A DNA stretch of 64,000 nt from Gastrodia elata (lineage: Eukaryota > Streptophyta > Magnoliopsida > Asparagales > Orchidaceae): assembly GCA_016760335.1 (NCBI GenBank), contig CM028670.1, positions 38,979,746-39,043,745 on the forward strand, written 5' to 3'. Shown here piece by piece: positions 35,004-49,400 of this stretch (position 1 is the stretch's first letter; each line of letters starts with the position of its first letter). The translations under genes and the position numbers were made by a program. The notes beneath the pieces are model-generated. The model had not been told where the DNA came from, did not search any database, and saw nothing but the letters and a program-made list of their open reading frames with translations.

Positions 35004-38000
35004 CCGAAGTTAAAACTGTTACAAATAAAGCTTTCATATTTAAACAAAATCAATACATAGGACACAAATACATAAAATAGCACACACAATCCTTGAAATC
35101 ACTCCCACAAATGAATACTTGTGGTTGGAAGTCAAGCATATGATTCCTCTTACACAAAGTTCATAAACAAATTTAGCACATGAAATGTCTCTATCAAAAT
35201 CAAAATTCACTCTCTCAGAATATTCCCCACACAAATTTTGTAGTTGATTAACTCAACCTTCTATAGTTTAATGATATACATGCAATTTAGCACATAAATT
35301 GTCTTTCTCACTCAATAAAAATGTGTGCGGCAAAATATACCTGGCACCAATTATGTGGTTCATTAGCTTGACCTTCTATGGTTGAAGATATAAAATTCTC
35401 ACTCATAAGCAAGTGTACTCACACCTAATTATTACACCAATGTAATTCTAACACAACGCATGTGCATTACATTTGTTCGAAAACAAAAGACACTTACATG
35501 TATCCACACAAAATTTTAAAACTTAAAATTCTTATAAAAGCATGAAGCGATTAAGAAATTCAAAATGTAAGCTCCAAACACAAAATATAGAGCACAAAAT
35601 CACACATGCATATTATTCAAGAAAATGAATATTCATAAAATTCTAACTTGTACACATTTCTCCCACATAAACACACAAATCTTTCACAAACATATATTTA
35701 TTACAAAATTCTCACACAAACATGAATGATAGATAACACACAATTCACCCAAGCAAAAATATCACAACCACACAAAACTCAAATATAGAGTTAGCACACA
35801 CAAATTATTACACAAATTTATAAGACAACACGCACATAATGCATGCTAAGCACACAAGTCATATATGCATATTTGTTCACATAATTATCACATGAACAAA
35901 CAAAAAATTTTGATGCGATTAATAGGGCTCACATGATAATTTTAGTAGGGCTCAAATTGTACCTACGCAAACTCAAATATCAAATTTTTCACAAACATAA
36001 TTATTTCAAAATTCTCAAATAGCTTACACATGTACATATATTCTCACATATAGAAAATTACACACACATAAAATTGTACACATAATTGAAAATGAATGTT
36101 TTAAGCACATATTTATATAATACAAAATTCACACTAATAACATTCACCAAATACTATCTCAAGCATATTTCACCCACACAAATACACACAAAATTAACAC
36201 TTTTTTGTATAATAAAGTCATATAAATATTGGAAAGTCAATATAGATTTAATATCAAAATATCTTTTGTACTAATCAAAAAACACACATTTAATAATTAT
36301 TTTTGTACAAATAAACTGACATAAATATAAAATTATACACAAACCACACTTTTAAAAAGCATGCCACAAAAACAAAGAACACGTATCTTTCACAAATATA
36401 GTTATTATAAAATTCCCATACAAACAAGAATGATAACATACAATTCATCCATACAAAATTGTCACTACACAAATCTCAAATTTAGAGATAACACACACAT
36501 AAGACTTGCACGATTTTATTTGCACACAATCTTGCACAAAATTTCACACTCAATTTTTGCATAAAATTATTATACACATAAATTTAGCATATGAAATGTC
36601 ACTATGACAATCAAAATTCACACACTCAGAATATCTCTCACATAATATTTGTACTTGACTAGCTTAGCCTTTTATGATTTAAAGACATGCATACAATTTA
36701 GCACATAGATTGCCTTTATCCCATATTCAAAATTTATGCGTCAATATATCCCTCTAACAAATCCTATGGTTGACAAGCTCAACCTTCTACTGTTTGAAGA
36801 CAAAATTCTCAATCATATGCAAGCTTCCACTTACATAATTCTCATGTGCATACAATTTGCAAACATAACACACTTACATGTATCCTTACAAAATTTAAGA
36901 GCCTAAGACTTTTATAAATGCAAGCAAGTGACTCACAATTTCAAATGCAAGTTTCAAGTGCAAAAATTATATAGCACAAAATTCACAAATGCATACACAT
37001 GTCTTACACACAATTCAAAAAAGCATAGATACAAAATTTTATCATGTACACAATTCATCCACACAAACACACAAAATTTTCACATTTAGTTTTGTACAAA
37101 TAAATTCAAATAAATCACATAAACAAAAAATTTTAACTCAAAATACGTATTCATAATGCACACATAAGCACACAAGCCACACAAGAAAAAATATAAAAAT
37201 TGTAATGCGGTTAGTAGGGCTCAAACAATGCATGCACAAAAAAACAAAGATCTTCCGCAATTATACATATTGCCAAATTTTCAAATGAGCATGCATTACA
37301 ACACAGTTCTACCATGTAAAATCATATGTTGCAAAAATCTCAAAGATATAGAGTTCAAGCATACACATAAATTTATTACAATAATTTATGTGCACACAAA
37401 CTTCCACACAAAATTCCCTTCACATAATTTTCACCCATTAAATTATTATATAAGCAAAATTAGCGCATGAAAAATGTCTTCATCACAACCAAACTTCACA
37501 CACTTAAAATATATGTGATCTATCTATACAAATTTATGTGAACACAAATTTGCACACAAAATTCCCCACACACAAATTTTTTTATATCCACATATTATTT
37601 AAGAACTCAAAGCTCTTTTAAATGCAAGCAAGCAATTCACAATTTCAAATGCAAGCTTCAAGTACAAAGTAATATAGCACAAATTTCACACATGCATACT
37701 ATTAAATAAAACATAGAAACACAAAATTCTATCTTGTACATATTTCACCAATACAATCATACAAAATTCACACTTAGTTTTGTACAAATAAAATCACCTT
37801 ACTAAAAACATTTTAACACAAAACATACATTCAACACACATAAGCACACATAGGGCTCACACGATGCGGTTACCACGGCTCAACCCAAAATTCTCTTAAA
37901 TGTAAGGAAATGATTCACAATTTCAAATGCATGTTTCAAATACAAAATTATAGAGCACAAAATTCACATATTCTAAAACATATCTTGCATACTATTAAAA

Positions 38001-38412
38001 AAATAGAGACACAAAACTCTATCTTGTAACATTTCACATACACACAAAAAATCCCACTACTAGAAAACTCTATCACAACTCCAACCCATAAATATTTCAA
38101 TTACAAAATATTCTCAAGCACAATTAATATGCAAGAATTTATCACACAAAATTTTTATGTAAGACTTGGATGACGATAGTTGACAAGGTACAAAAATTAA
38201 ATGCGACATCGGCCATATGTGGTCAACCTAGCATTACAGCTATGGTGACTAACACAACTATTATAAGAAAATTAAGATGAAACTATAATCATGTTAGAAA
38301 TCCAAACAAAAATATTACATTAGCTTAGCAATATTCAACTATGTATATAGGTGCAGAAAGACAATATTATAGATGCATCAAAATTCACCTATGTCATGCC
38401 TTGATTCTTCAT

Positions 38413-39780
38413 TTATAAAGGAATTATAACTTTTCCTTAGAAAAGGTGCATATACATTTGAATGCTCATGGCTTGATAAAATGTAAACATAGTGCATTCA
38501 GTTGTAAGGCTACAAGCATTTAATCTCAAGATAAAGCTGCGATTATATCGTTATCTCCACAAATGTACACACACTTTAAGCATTTAATCTCATAAAGTAA
38601 TCTCAAGCTATTGCACACATTAAAGAGTGAAGAAAAATGATAAAAGAAGAAACCAAAAAGCAGAAGCACAAAGAGAGATAATTGGTACAGTAGGAAAAAC
38701 TATAGGCAGTATAAGCAAGAAAAAAGAGAAATGTATCATATGCAAAGAATAGAAAATTTGCAAAGAAAAAAAAATGCACTTACAATGGGAGCAATAATAG
38801 AGTTTATTAAGGAAAACTCTCCCAATGTGATGCCTTATTTCTTCCATTGTAAAGGAATTTTAATTTTCCCTAAGAAAATATGCATATATGTTTGTATACT
38901 CATGACTTGATAAAAAATAAATTTAGTACATTCAGTTGTAAAGATTTTAAGTTATGGTTACTAAAAATAAGATTGTCAAAGCCCTATAAAGATTGAAAAT
39001 CGGTTATCAAATCTTTCCGATTTTAATAGGATATTGATCTTTAAAATAAAAATTTATTTAAATAGTAGATTTTAAAATAATTACTATTCATGCTTTAAGA
39101 TCCAATTCTCTCAGTTATTTTGAATTTGCTCAAAAAGCCTTCTTTATGTACTTAATCAAACTAATGCCACATTAATAAACTTGAGATTTGGATGTGTTCC
39201 AATTCCTAAAATGGCAAAAATGTTGCATAATATATTGTCAAAAGTAATAATGTTCATGATTTTGTTAATATGCTTTAGCTTTGTAAGTTCTTAGTAGCCA
39301 TTGATGTCAAAATAGAACCTTAACTATACTGCTATCTACACAAATGTACACGCACTTCAAGCATCTACTCTCATAAAATTATTATAAGCTATTTCTTTCA
39401 AAAGACACACATTAGAGAGTAAAGAAAAAGAGTATACGGAGAAACAAAAAAGCAGAAACACAACGAAAAATTTTTGACAGAGCAGGGGAAAGTGCAGGCA
39501 GAAAAAGCAAGAAGAAAAGAGAAATGTGTCTTAAGCAAAGAATAGAAAATCTGCACATAAAAAATAAAGTACTTACAAGCGAAGCAGCAATTGAGTTTAT
39601 CAAGGAAAACTCTCTGTTCTTAATCAGGAAAGAAAGCCTGCCAATAAATAGAGAAAGACAGAAATGCCGGTGTAGTGAGGTAACACAGAAAGAAGAATCT
39701 GAAGCAAAGAACATACAAAATCTCTGTAGAAAAAAAAACTTACGAACGGAGCAACAACTTGCTTAGGAAAACCCTCCCAT
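38413..39780 (-). repeat. Triplicated exon-like module on the minus strand
   Basis: On the minus strand a module of the form GAGAGTTTTCCTT...TTGTAAGT...TTTTT...ATTTTCTATTCTTTGC occurs three times, with perfect GTAAGT donor-like sites at 39738-39743, 39571-39576 and 38778-38783. The two lower modules give similar short Phe/Leu-rich frames (38620-38847 and 39412-39714, both ending in FFFTL), which I regard as by-products of the shared DNA rather than proteins. A fourth, truncated module lies at 58800-58911. Confidence 0.65.
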
Positions 39781-39867
39781 TGACTCTTGTGAGTATTGGC
39801 ATTCTTCTGGTCGTATTCCAGAAAGAAAACTCGTCAATAGAGAAAGAGATCGGCGCTCGACAGCAGA

Positions 39868-40414
39868 GACGAAGAGATCAGATTAATGTGTTAGAACGAA
39901 GTTCCGGCAATGGAGAACAGAGAAAAATCTCTTTTATATTTCTGAAAACCGCTCTGCATTTCTTTCTAGCGGGAAGATTTACTAATTAAAAAATATCCAG
40001 CACGTTAGGAAATTTTTTATTTAAAAATTCTAAAAAATAATTCTCACAGAATTCATTATCATACAATATATTTAATATAGGAAAGTCTACATATTTAATT
40101 TATAATGGGTGGATTTATAATTAAAAAAAATTCCACACAATTGCATATTTTGAATTTAAGAATTCAAACATAAATTTCTCACACAAGTATTGTAGAAAGC
40201 AATAATTGGTCAAATGAATTGAGTTGTTGGGTTGATAGAACTTGAAGTTTTTCAAGCGTGCACACCCATATGAGTAAACATAAAATTCACATTCACACTA
40301 AATCATCACACAAAAGAATGTAAATATAATTCAGCCATAGACCTAGCAAAAGTTTAATGCATTTCTTACACATACTTAAAATTCACTCATGATAAATCTT
40401 GCATACGTAATTCA
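39868..40414 (-). repeat. Start of duplicated unit, copy 2
   Basis: It repeats 34018-34590 with few differences, including the TATA module, TTATCATACAATATATTTAA, and GAGTTGTTG(C)GGTTGATAGA. Directly to the left lie the exon-like modules of copy 1, so the TATA here is correctly placed to drive them. Confidence 0.82.
39931..39938 (-). promoter_or_regulatory. TATA box, copy 2
   Basis: TATAAAAG on the minus strand in the same context as 34082-34089. A start near 39900 would give a transcript reading through CTCTTCGTCTCTGCTGTCGA into the first GTAAGT module about 160 bases downstream. Promoter activity is inferred from motif and conservation only. Confidence 0.5.
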
Positions 40415-43400
40415 AAAGCACATAAAAAAATAAACATTTTCTAAATTTTACATAAAATTTCACACACACCACAACACAATCTTACGAACAAATTCATGCA
40501 TACAAATATTTAATTCAAACACACCAAGTTCAATCATACACACATTCAAGCAATTCTTGCATATATATGAATGTTAAATTCACACACATACAATTCTTGC
40601 ACATAAAATCTAGATAAAAATATTTACCCCAATTCAATTCTCACTCAATCACACAAAATTTTCTCATCTACCCAATTCAAAAACACATAAGAAAAAAATC
40701 ATTCTCTAAATTTCACAAAAAATTTCACAAACACCACAACACAACCTTACAAACAAATTCATGCATATAAATACTTGATTCAAATACTCCAAGTTCAGTC
40801 ATACACACAAAGCAATCCTTACATATAGTTGAATACTAAATTCACACACATGCAATTCTTGTACATAAAATCTAGATAAAGATATTTACCCCAAAACAAT
40901 TCGCACTCAATCACACAAAATTTTCTAATATACCCAATTCAAAAGCACATAAGAAAATAATCATTTTCTAAATTTCACATAAAATTTCACACATACCACA
41001 ACACAACCTTACAAACAAATTCATGCATATAAATATTTGATTCAAATATGCCAAGTTCAGTCATACACACATAAACACACAATCAAGCAATTCTTATATA
41101 TATATGAATGTTAAATTGACACACATACAATTCTTGCTCATAAAATCTAGATATTTACCCAGCACAATTCTCACTCAAGCACACAAAATTTTCTCATATA
41201 GCCAATTCAAAAGCACATAAGAAAATAATCATTTTCTAAATATCACATAAAACTTCACACACACCACAACACAATCTTACAAACAAATTCATGCATATAA
41301 ATATTTGATTCAGACACACCAAGTTCAGTCATACACACATAAACACACATTCAAGCAATTCTTACATATATATGAATGTTAAATTCAGACACATACAATT
41401 CTTACACATAAAATATAGATAAAAATATTTTCCCACAATTCTCACTTTGAGCACACAAAATTTTCTCATATACCCAATTCAAAAGCACATAAGAATATAG
41501 TCATTTTCTAAATTTTACATAAAATTTCACACACACCACAACACAATATTACAAACAAATTCATGCATATAAATATTTAATTCAAACACACCAAGCTTAG
41601 TCATACACACATAAACACACATTTAAGCAATTCTTACATATATATGAATGTTAAATTCACACACATACAACTCTTGCACATAAAATCTAGATAATAATAT
41701 TTATTCCCAACACAATTCTCACTCAATCACACAAAAGTTTCTTATATACCCAATTCAAAAGCACATAAGAAAATAATCATTTTCTAATTTCACATAAAAT
41801 TTCACACATACAACAACACAACCTTACAAACAAATTCATGTATATATATATATATATTATTAGATTCAAATACACCTTCAGTCATACATACATAAACACA
41901 CATTCGAGTAATTCTTACAAACATATGAATGTTAAATGCACACACTTACAATTCTTGCACATAAAATCTAGATTATAATATTTACAACAACACAAATCTC
42001 ACTCAGTCCCACAAAATTTTCTCATACACCCAATTCAAAAGCACTTAAAAAAATAAACATTTTCAAAATTTAACATAAAATTTCACACACAGCACAACAC
42101 AACCTTACAAACAAATTCATGCATATAAATATTTGATTCAAATACACCAAGTTAATTCATACACACATAAACACACATTCAAGCAATTCTTACATATATA
42201 TGAATGTTAAATTCACACACATACAATTCTTGCACATAAAATCTAGATATTTACCCTAGCACAATTCTCACTCAAGCACACAAAATTTTCTCATATACCA
42301 AATTCAAAAGCACATAAAAAATAATCATTTTCTAAATTTCACATAAAATTTCACGCACCACAACACAATCTTACAAACAAATTCAAGCATATAAATATTT
42401 GATTCAAACACACCAAGTTCAATCATACACACATAAACACACATTCAAGAAATTCTTACATATATATAAATGTTAAATTCACACACATACAGCTCTTGCA
42501 CATAAAATCTAGATAATAATAATTATACATTCAAGCAATTCTTACATATATATGAATATTAAATTCATACACATACAATTCTTGCACATAAAATCTAGAT
42601 TAAATTATTTACCCAACACAAATCTCACTCAATCACACAAATTTTCTAATATTCCCAATTCAAAAGCACAAAAGAAAATAATCATTTTCTAAATTTCACA
42701 TAAAATTTCACACACACCAAAACACAACCTTACAAACAAATTCATGCATATAAATATTTGAATGAAATACACCAAGTTCAGTCATACACACATAAATACA
42801 CATTCAAGCAATTCTTACATGTATGTGAATGTCAAATTCACACACATACAATTCTTGCACATAAAATCTAGATAAAAATATTTACCCCAACACAATTCTC
42901 ACTCAATCACAAAAACTTTTCTCATATACCAAATTCAGAAGCACATTAGAAAATAATAATTTTCTAAATTTCACATAAAATTTCACACACACCACAACAC
43001 AATCTTACAAACAAATTCATGCATATAAATATTTGATTCAAACACACCAAGTTCAGTCATACACACATAAACACACATTCAAGCAATTCTTACGTATATA
43101 TGAATGTTAAATTCACACATATACAATTCTTGCACATAAAATCTAGATAAAAATATTTACCCCAATATAATTCTCACTCAATCACACAAAATGTCCTCAT
43201 ATACACAATACAAAAGCACATAAGAAAATAATCATTTTCTACATTTCACATAAAATTTAACACATCACAACACAACCTTACAAACAAACTCATGCATATA
43301 AATATTTGATTCAAATACACCATGTTCAGTCAGACACACCATAAACACACATTCAAGGAATTCTTGCATATATATGAATGTTAAATTCAGACACAAACAA

Positions 43401-46400
43401 TTCTTGCACATAAAATATAGATACATATTTTCCCTAGCACAATTCTCACTTTGAGCACACAAAATTTTCTCATATACCCAATTCAAAAGTACATAAGAAA
43501 ATAGTCATTTTCTAAATTTTACATAAAATTTCACACACCACAACACCATCTTACAAACAAATTCATGCATATAAATATTTAATTCAAACACACCAAGTTT
43601 AGTCATACACACATAAACACACATTCAAGCATATCTTACATATGTATGAATGTTAAATTCACACACATACAACTCTTGCACATAAAATCTAGATAAAAAT
43701 ATTTACCCTAACACAATTCACACTCAATTACACAAAATTTTCTCATATACCCAATTCAAAAGCACATAAGAAAATAATCATTTTCTAAATTTCACATAAA
43801 ATTTCACACACACTACAACACAACCTTACAAACAAATTCATGCATATAAATAAATTTCAGCCATACACACATAAGTGTACATTCAAGCAATTCTTACATA
43901 TATATGAATGTTAAATTCGCACATACAATTCTTGCACATAAAATCTAGATTAAAATATTTTCAACAACACAAATCTCACTCAATCACACAAAATTTACTC
44001 ATACACCCAATTCAAAAGCACTTACGAAAATAATCATTTTCAAAATTTCACATAAAATTTCACACACACCACAACACAACCTTACAAACAAATTCATGCA
44101 TATAAATATTTGATTCAAATACACCAAGTTCAGTCATACACACATAAACACACATTCAAGCAATCCTTACATATATATGAATGTTAAGTTAAATTCACAC
44201 ACATACAATTCTTGCACATAAAATATTGATAAAAATATTTTTCCTAGCATAATTCTCACTTTGAGCACACAAAATTTTCTCATATACCCAATTCAAAAGC
44301 ACATAAGAAAATAATTATTTTCTAAATTTTACATAAAATTTCACACACCACAACACAATCTTACAAACAAATTCATGCATATAAATATTTGATTCAGACA
44401 CACCAAGTTCAGTGATGAACACATAAATATACATAAACATACATTCAAGCAATTCTTACATATATGTGAATGTTAAATTCAGACACATACAATTCTTGCA
44501 CATAAAATATAGAAAAATATATTTTCCTTAGCACAATTCTCACTTTGAGCACACAAAATTTTCTCATATAACCAATTCAAAAGCACATAAGAAAATAGTT
44601 ATTTTATAAATTTCACATAAAATTTCACACACACCACAACACAACCTTACAAAAGAATTCATGCATATAAATATTTGATTCAAATACACCAAATTTAGTC
44701 ATACACACATTCAAGCAATTCTTACATATATATGAATATCACATAAAATCTAGATTAAAATATTTACCCCAACACAAATCTCACTCAATCACACAAAATT
44801 TTATCATATTTCCAATTCAATAGCACAAAAGAAAAAAATCATTTTCTAAATTTCACATAAAATTTTGCACACACCACAACACAACCTTACAAATAATTTA
44901 TGCATATAAATATTTGATTCAATAGCACCAAGTTCATACATACAACATAAACACGTATTCAAGCAATTCCTAAATATATATATGAATGTTAAATTCACAG
45001 ACATACATCTCTTGCACATAAAATCTAGATTAAAATATTTACCCCAACACAAATCTCACTTAATCACACAAAATTTTATCATATTCTCAATTCAAAAACA
45101 CAAAAGAAAATAATCATTTTCTAAATTTCACATAAAATTTCGAACACACCACAACACAACCTTACAAACAAATTCATGCATATAAATATTTGATTCAAAT
45201 ACACCGAGCTCAGTCATACACACATAAACACACATTCAAGCAATTCTTACATATTATGAATGTTAAATTTACACACATACAATTCTTACATATATATTTA
45301 CCCCAACACAATTCTCACTCAAGCACAAAAAATTTTCTCATATACAAATTTCAACAGCACAAAAAAAATAATCATTTTCTAAATTTCACATAAAATTTCA
45401 CACTTACCACAACACAACCTTACAAACAAATTCATGCATTCAAATATTTGATTAAAGTACACCAAGCTCAGTCATACATAGAGAAACACATGTTCAAGCT
45501 ATTCTTACATATATATGAATGTTAAATTCACACATATACAATTCTTACACAGAAAATCTTGATTAAAATATTTACTACCCCAACACAAATCTCACTCAAT
45601 CACACACCACAACACAACCTTTCAAACAATTCTTACATATTATGAATGTTAAATTTACATATATATGAATGTTAAATTCACACACATACAATTCTTACAT
45701 ATATATTTACCCCAGCACAATTCTCACTCAAGCACAAAAAATTTTCTCATATATAAATTTCAAAAGCACAAAAAAAAAATAATCATTTTCTAAATTTCAC
45801 ATAAAATTTCACACTTACCACAACACAATCTTACAAACAAATTCATGCATTCAAAGATTTGATTAAAGTACACCAAGTACAGTCATACATAGAGAAACAC
45901 ACGTTCAAGCTATTCTTACATATATATGAATGTTAAATTCACACACATACAATTCTTGCACAGAAAGTCTTGATTAAAATATTTACTACCCCACACAAAT
46001 CTCACTCAATCACACACCACAACACAACCTTTCAAACAAATTCATGCATATAAATATTTGATTCAAATACACCAATTTTAGTCATAAACACATAAGTGTA
46101 CATTCAAGCAATTCTTACATATATATGAATATTAAATTCACACATATACATTTCTTGCACATAAAATCTAGATTAAAATATTTATCCCAACACAAATCTC
46201 ACTCAATCACACAAAATTTTCTCATATACCCAATTCAAAAGCACATAAGAAAATAATCATTTTCTAAATTTCACATAAAGTTTCACACACACCACAACAC
46301 AACCTTACAAATAAATTCATGCATATAAATATTTGATTCAAATACATGAAATTCAGTCTTATACACATAAACAAATATTGAAGCAATTCTTACATTTATA

Positions 46401-49400
46401 TGAATGTTAAATTCACACACATAGAATTCTTGCACATAAAATATAGATAAAAATATTTTTCCTAGCACAATTCACAATCAAGCACACATAATTTTCTCAT
46501 ATACCCCATTGAAAAGCACATAAGACAATAATCATTTTCTAAATTTCACATAAATTTCACAGACACCACAACACAACCTTACAAACAAATTCATGCATAT
46601 AAATATTTGATTCAAATACACCAACTTCAATCGAACACACATAAACACACATTCAAGCTATTCTTTACATATATATGAATGCTAAATTCACGCACATACA
46701 ATTCTCACTCAAGCACACATAGATTAAAATATTTACCCCAAAACAAATCTCACTTAATCACATAAAATTTTATCATATTCCCAATTCAAAAGCACAAAAG
46801 AAAATAATCATTTTCTAAATTTCAATTAGAATTTCACACAAACGACAACATAATTTTCTCATATACCCCATTGAAAAGCACATAAGAAAATAATCATTTT
46901 CTAAATTTCACATAAATTTCACAGACACCACAACACAACCTTACAAACAAATTTATGCATATAAATATTTGATTCAAATACACCAAGTTCAGTCGAACAC
47001 ACATAAACACACATTCAAGTTACATATATATGAATGATAAATTCACGCACATACAATTCTCACTCAAGCACACATAGATTAAAATATTTACCCCTAAATA
47101 AATCTCACTTAATCACATAAAATTTTCTCATATTCCCAATTCAAAAGCACAAAAGAAAATAATCATTTTCTAAATTTCAATTAGAATTTCACACAAATGA
47201 CAACACAACCTTACAAACAAATTCATGCATATAAATATTTGATTCAAATACACCAAGTTCAATTATACACACATAAATGCACATTCAAGCAATTCTTACA
47301 TAAATATGAGTGTTAAATTCACACATACAATTCTTGCACATAAAATCTAGATAAAAATATTTACCCCAGCATAATTATCACTCAAGCACACAAAATTTTC
47401 TCATATACCCAATTCAAAAGCATATAAGAAAATAATCATTTTCTAAATTTCACATAAACTTTCACACACATAACAACACAACCTTACAAACAAATTCATG
47501 CATATAAATATTTGATTCAAATACACCAAGTTCAATCATACACACATAAACACACATTCAAGCAATTCTTACATATACATGAATGTTAAATTCACACAAA
47601 TACAATTCTTGCACATAAAATCAAGATTAAAATATTTACCACAACACAAATCACACTCAATCACACAAAATTTTCTCATAAATTCAATTCAAAAGCACAT
47701 AAAAAAATAATCATTTTCTAAATTTCACATGAAATTTAACACACACCACAACACAACCTTACAAACAAATTTATGCATATAAATATTTGATTCAAATACA
47801 CTAAGTTAAGTCATAAAACATAAACATGCATTCAAGCAAATCTTACATATATATGAATGTTAAATTCACACACATACATTTCTTGAACATAAAATCTAGA
47901 TTAAAATATTTACCATAACACAATTCTCAATCAATCACACAAAATTTTCTCATATACCCAAATTCAAAAGCACATAAGAAAATAATAATTCTGTAAATTT
48001 CACAAAAAACTTCATAAACACCACAACACAACCTTACAAACAAATTCATGCATATAAATATTTGATTCAAATATTCAAGTTCAATCATACACACAAAGCA
48101 ATCCTTACATATATATGAATATTAAATTCACAACCATGCAATTCTTATACATAAAATCTAGATAAAATATTTACCCCAAAACAATTCCCACTCAATCACA
48201 CAAAATTTTCTAATATACCCAATTCAAAAGCATATAAGAAAATAATCATTTTCTAAATTTCACGTAAAATTTCACACACACCACAACACAACCTTACAAA
48301 CTAATTCATGCATATAAATAATTGTTTCAATAACACCAAGTTTAGTCATATAATATAAACACACATTCAAGCAATTCTTACATATATATGAATGTAAGAA
48401 TTCTTACACATATATAAATTCACACACATACAATTCTTGCACATAAAATCTAGATAAAAATATTTACCGCAACACAATTCTCACTCAAGCACAAAATTTT
48501 TTTGCATATATCCAATTCAAAAGCACATAAGAAAATAATCATTTTCCAAATTTCACATAAAATTTCACACACACCACATCACAACCTTACAAACAAATTC
48601 ATGCATATAAATATTTGATTCCAACACACCAAGTTCAGTCATGCACACATAAACACACATTCAAGCAATTCTTACACATATATGAATATTAAATTTTGAC
48701 ACATACAGTTCTTGCTCATAAAATCTAGATAAAAATATTTACCCCAACACAATTCTCATTCAATCACACAAAATTTTTTCATATACCCAATTCAAAAGTA
48801 GATAAGAAAATAATCATTCTCAAAATTTCACACACACCACAACACAACCTTACAAACAAATTCATGCATATAAACATTTGATTCAAATACACCAAGTTCA
48901 GTCATGCACACATAAACACACATTCAAGGAATTCTTACATATATATGAATGTTTAATTCAGACACATACAATTCTTGCACATAAAATATATATAAAAATA
49001 TTTTCCCTAGCACAATTCTCACTTTGAGCACACAAAATTTTATCATATTTCTAATTCAAAAGCACAAAAGAAAAAAATCATTTTCTAAATTTCACATAAA
49101 ATTTCACACACACCACAACACAACCTTACAAACATTTCGTGCATATAAATATTTTATTCAATAGCACCAAGTTCAGTCATAGAACATAAACACACACATT
49201 CAAGCAATTCTAACACATATATGAATGTTAAATTCACACACATACAATTCTTGCACATAAAATCTAAATAAAAAAATTTACCCCGACACAATTCTCACTC
49301 AATCACACAAAATTTTCTCATATACACAATTCAAAAGCACATAAGAAAATAATCATTTTCTAAATTTCACATAAAATTTAACACACCACAACACAACCTT

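Larger units (their letters stand above)
34018..39867 (-). repeat. Non-coding duplicated unit, copy 1 (about 5.85 kb)
   Basis: The first ~410 bases (34018-34430) closely match 39868-40270, and the rest matches 40270-58911 once the satellite expansion there is discounted. The unit contains, left to right, a TATA module, about 1.5 satellite monomers (34591-35003), 3 kb of degenerate ACACA-rich repeats (AAATTTAGCACATGAAATGTC-like phrases near 35165, 36583 and 37452; a TAGGGCTCA phrase near 35925, 37215 and 37858), a link (38050-38540) and exon-like modules (38413-39780). I see no protein domain. It may derive from an LTR or from a duplicated non-coding transcription unit. Confidence 0.75.

Noticed and set aside
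38620..39714. Two related hydrophobic frames ending FFFTL, as small membrane proteins
   Set aside because: They come from a tandem DNA duplication, with frames broken differently, no sensible start context, and donor-like splice sites inside.
39571..39743. Real 20-26-base introns between GTAAGT and the next CAG in the exon-like modules
   Set aside because: Far shorter than the minimum plant intron; the donors may be used, but not with those acceptors.
43265..46468. Repeated short frames with MCWGKYF or NIYMHEFVCKV residues, as a gene family
   Set aside because: They are chance frames of the satellite monomer read on the minus strand, each broken in other monomers.
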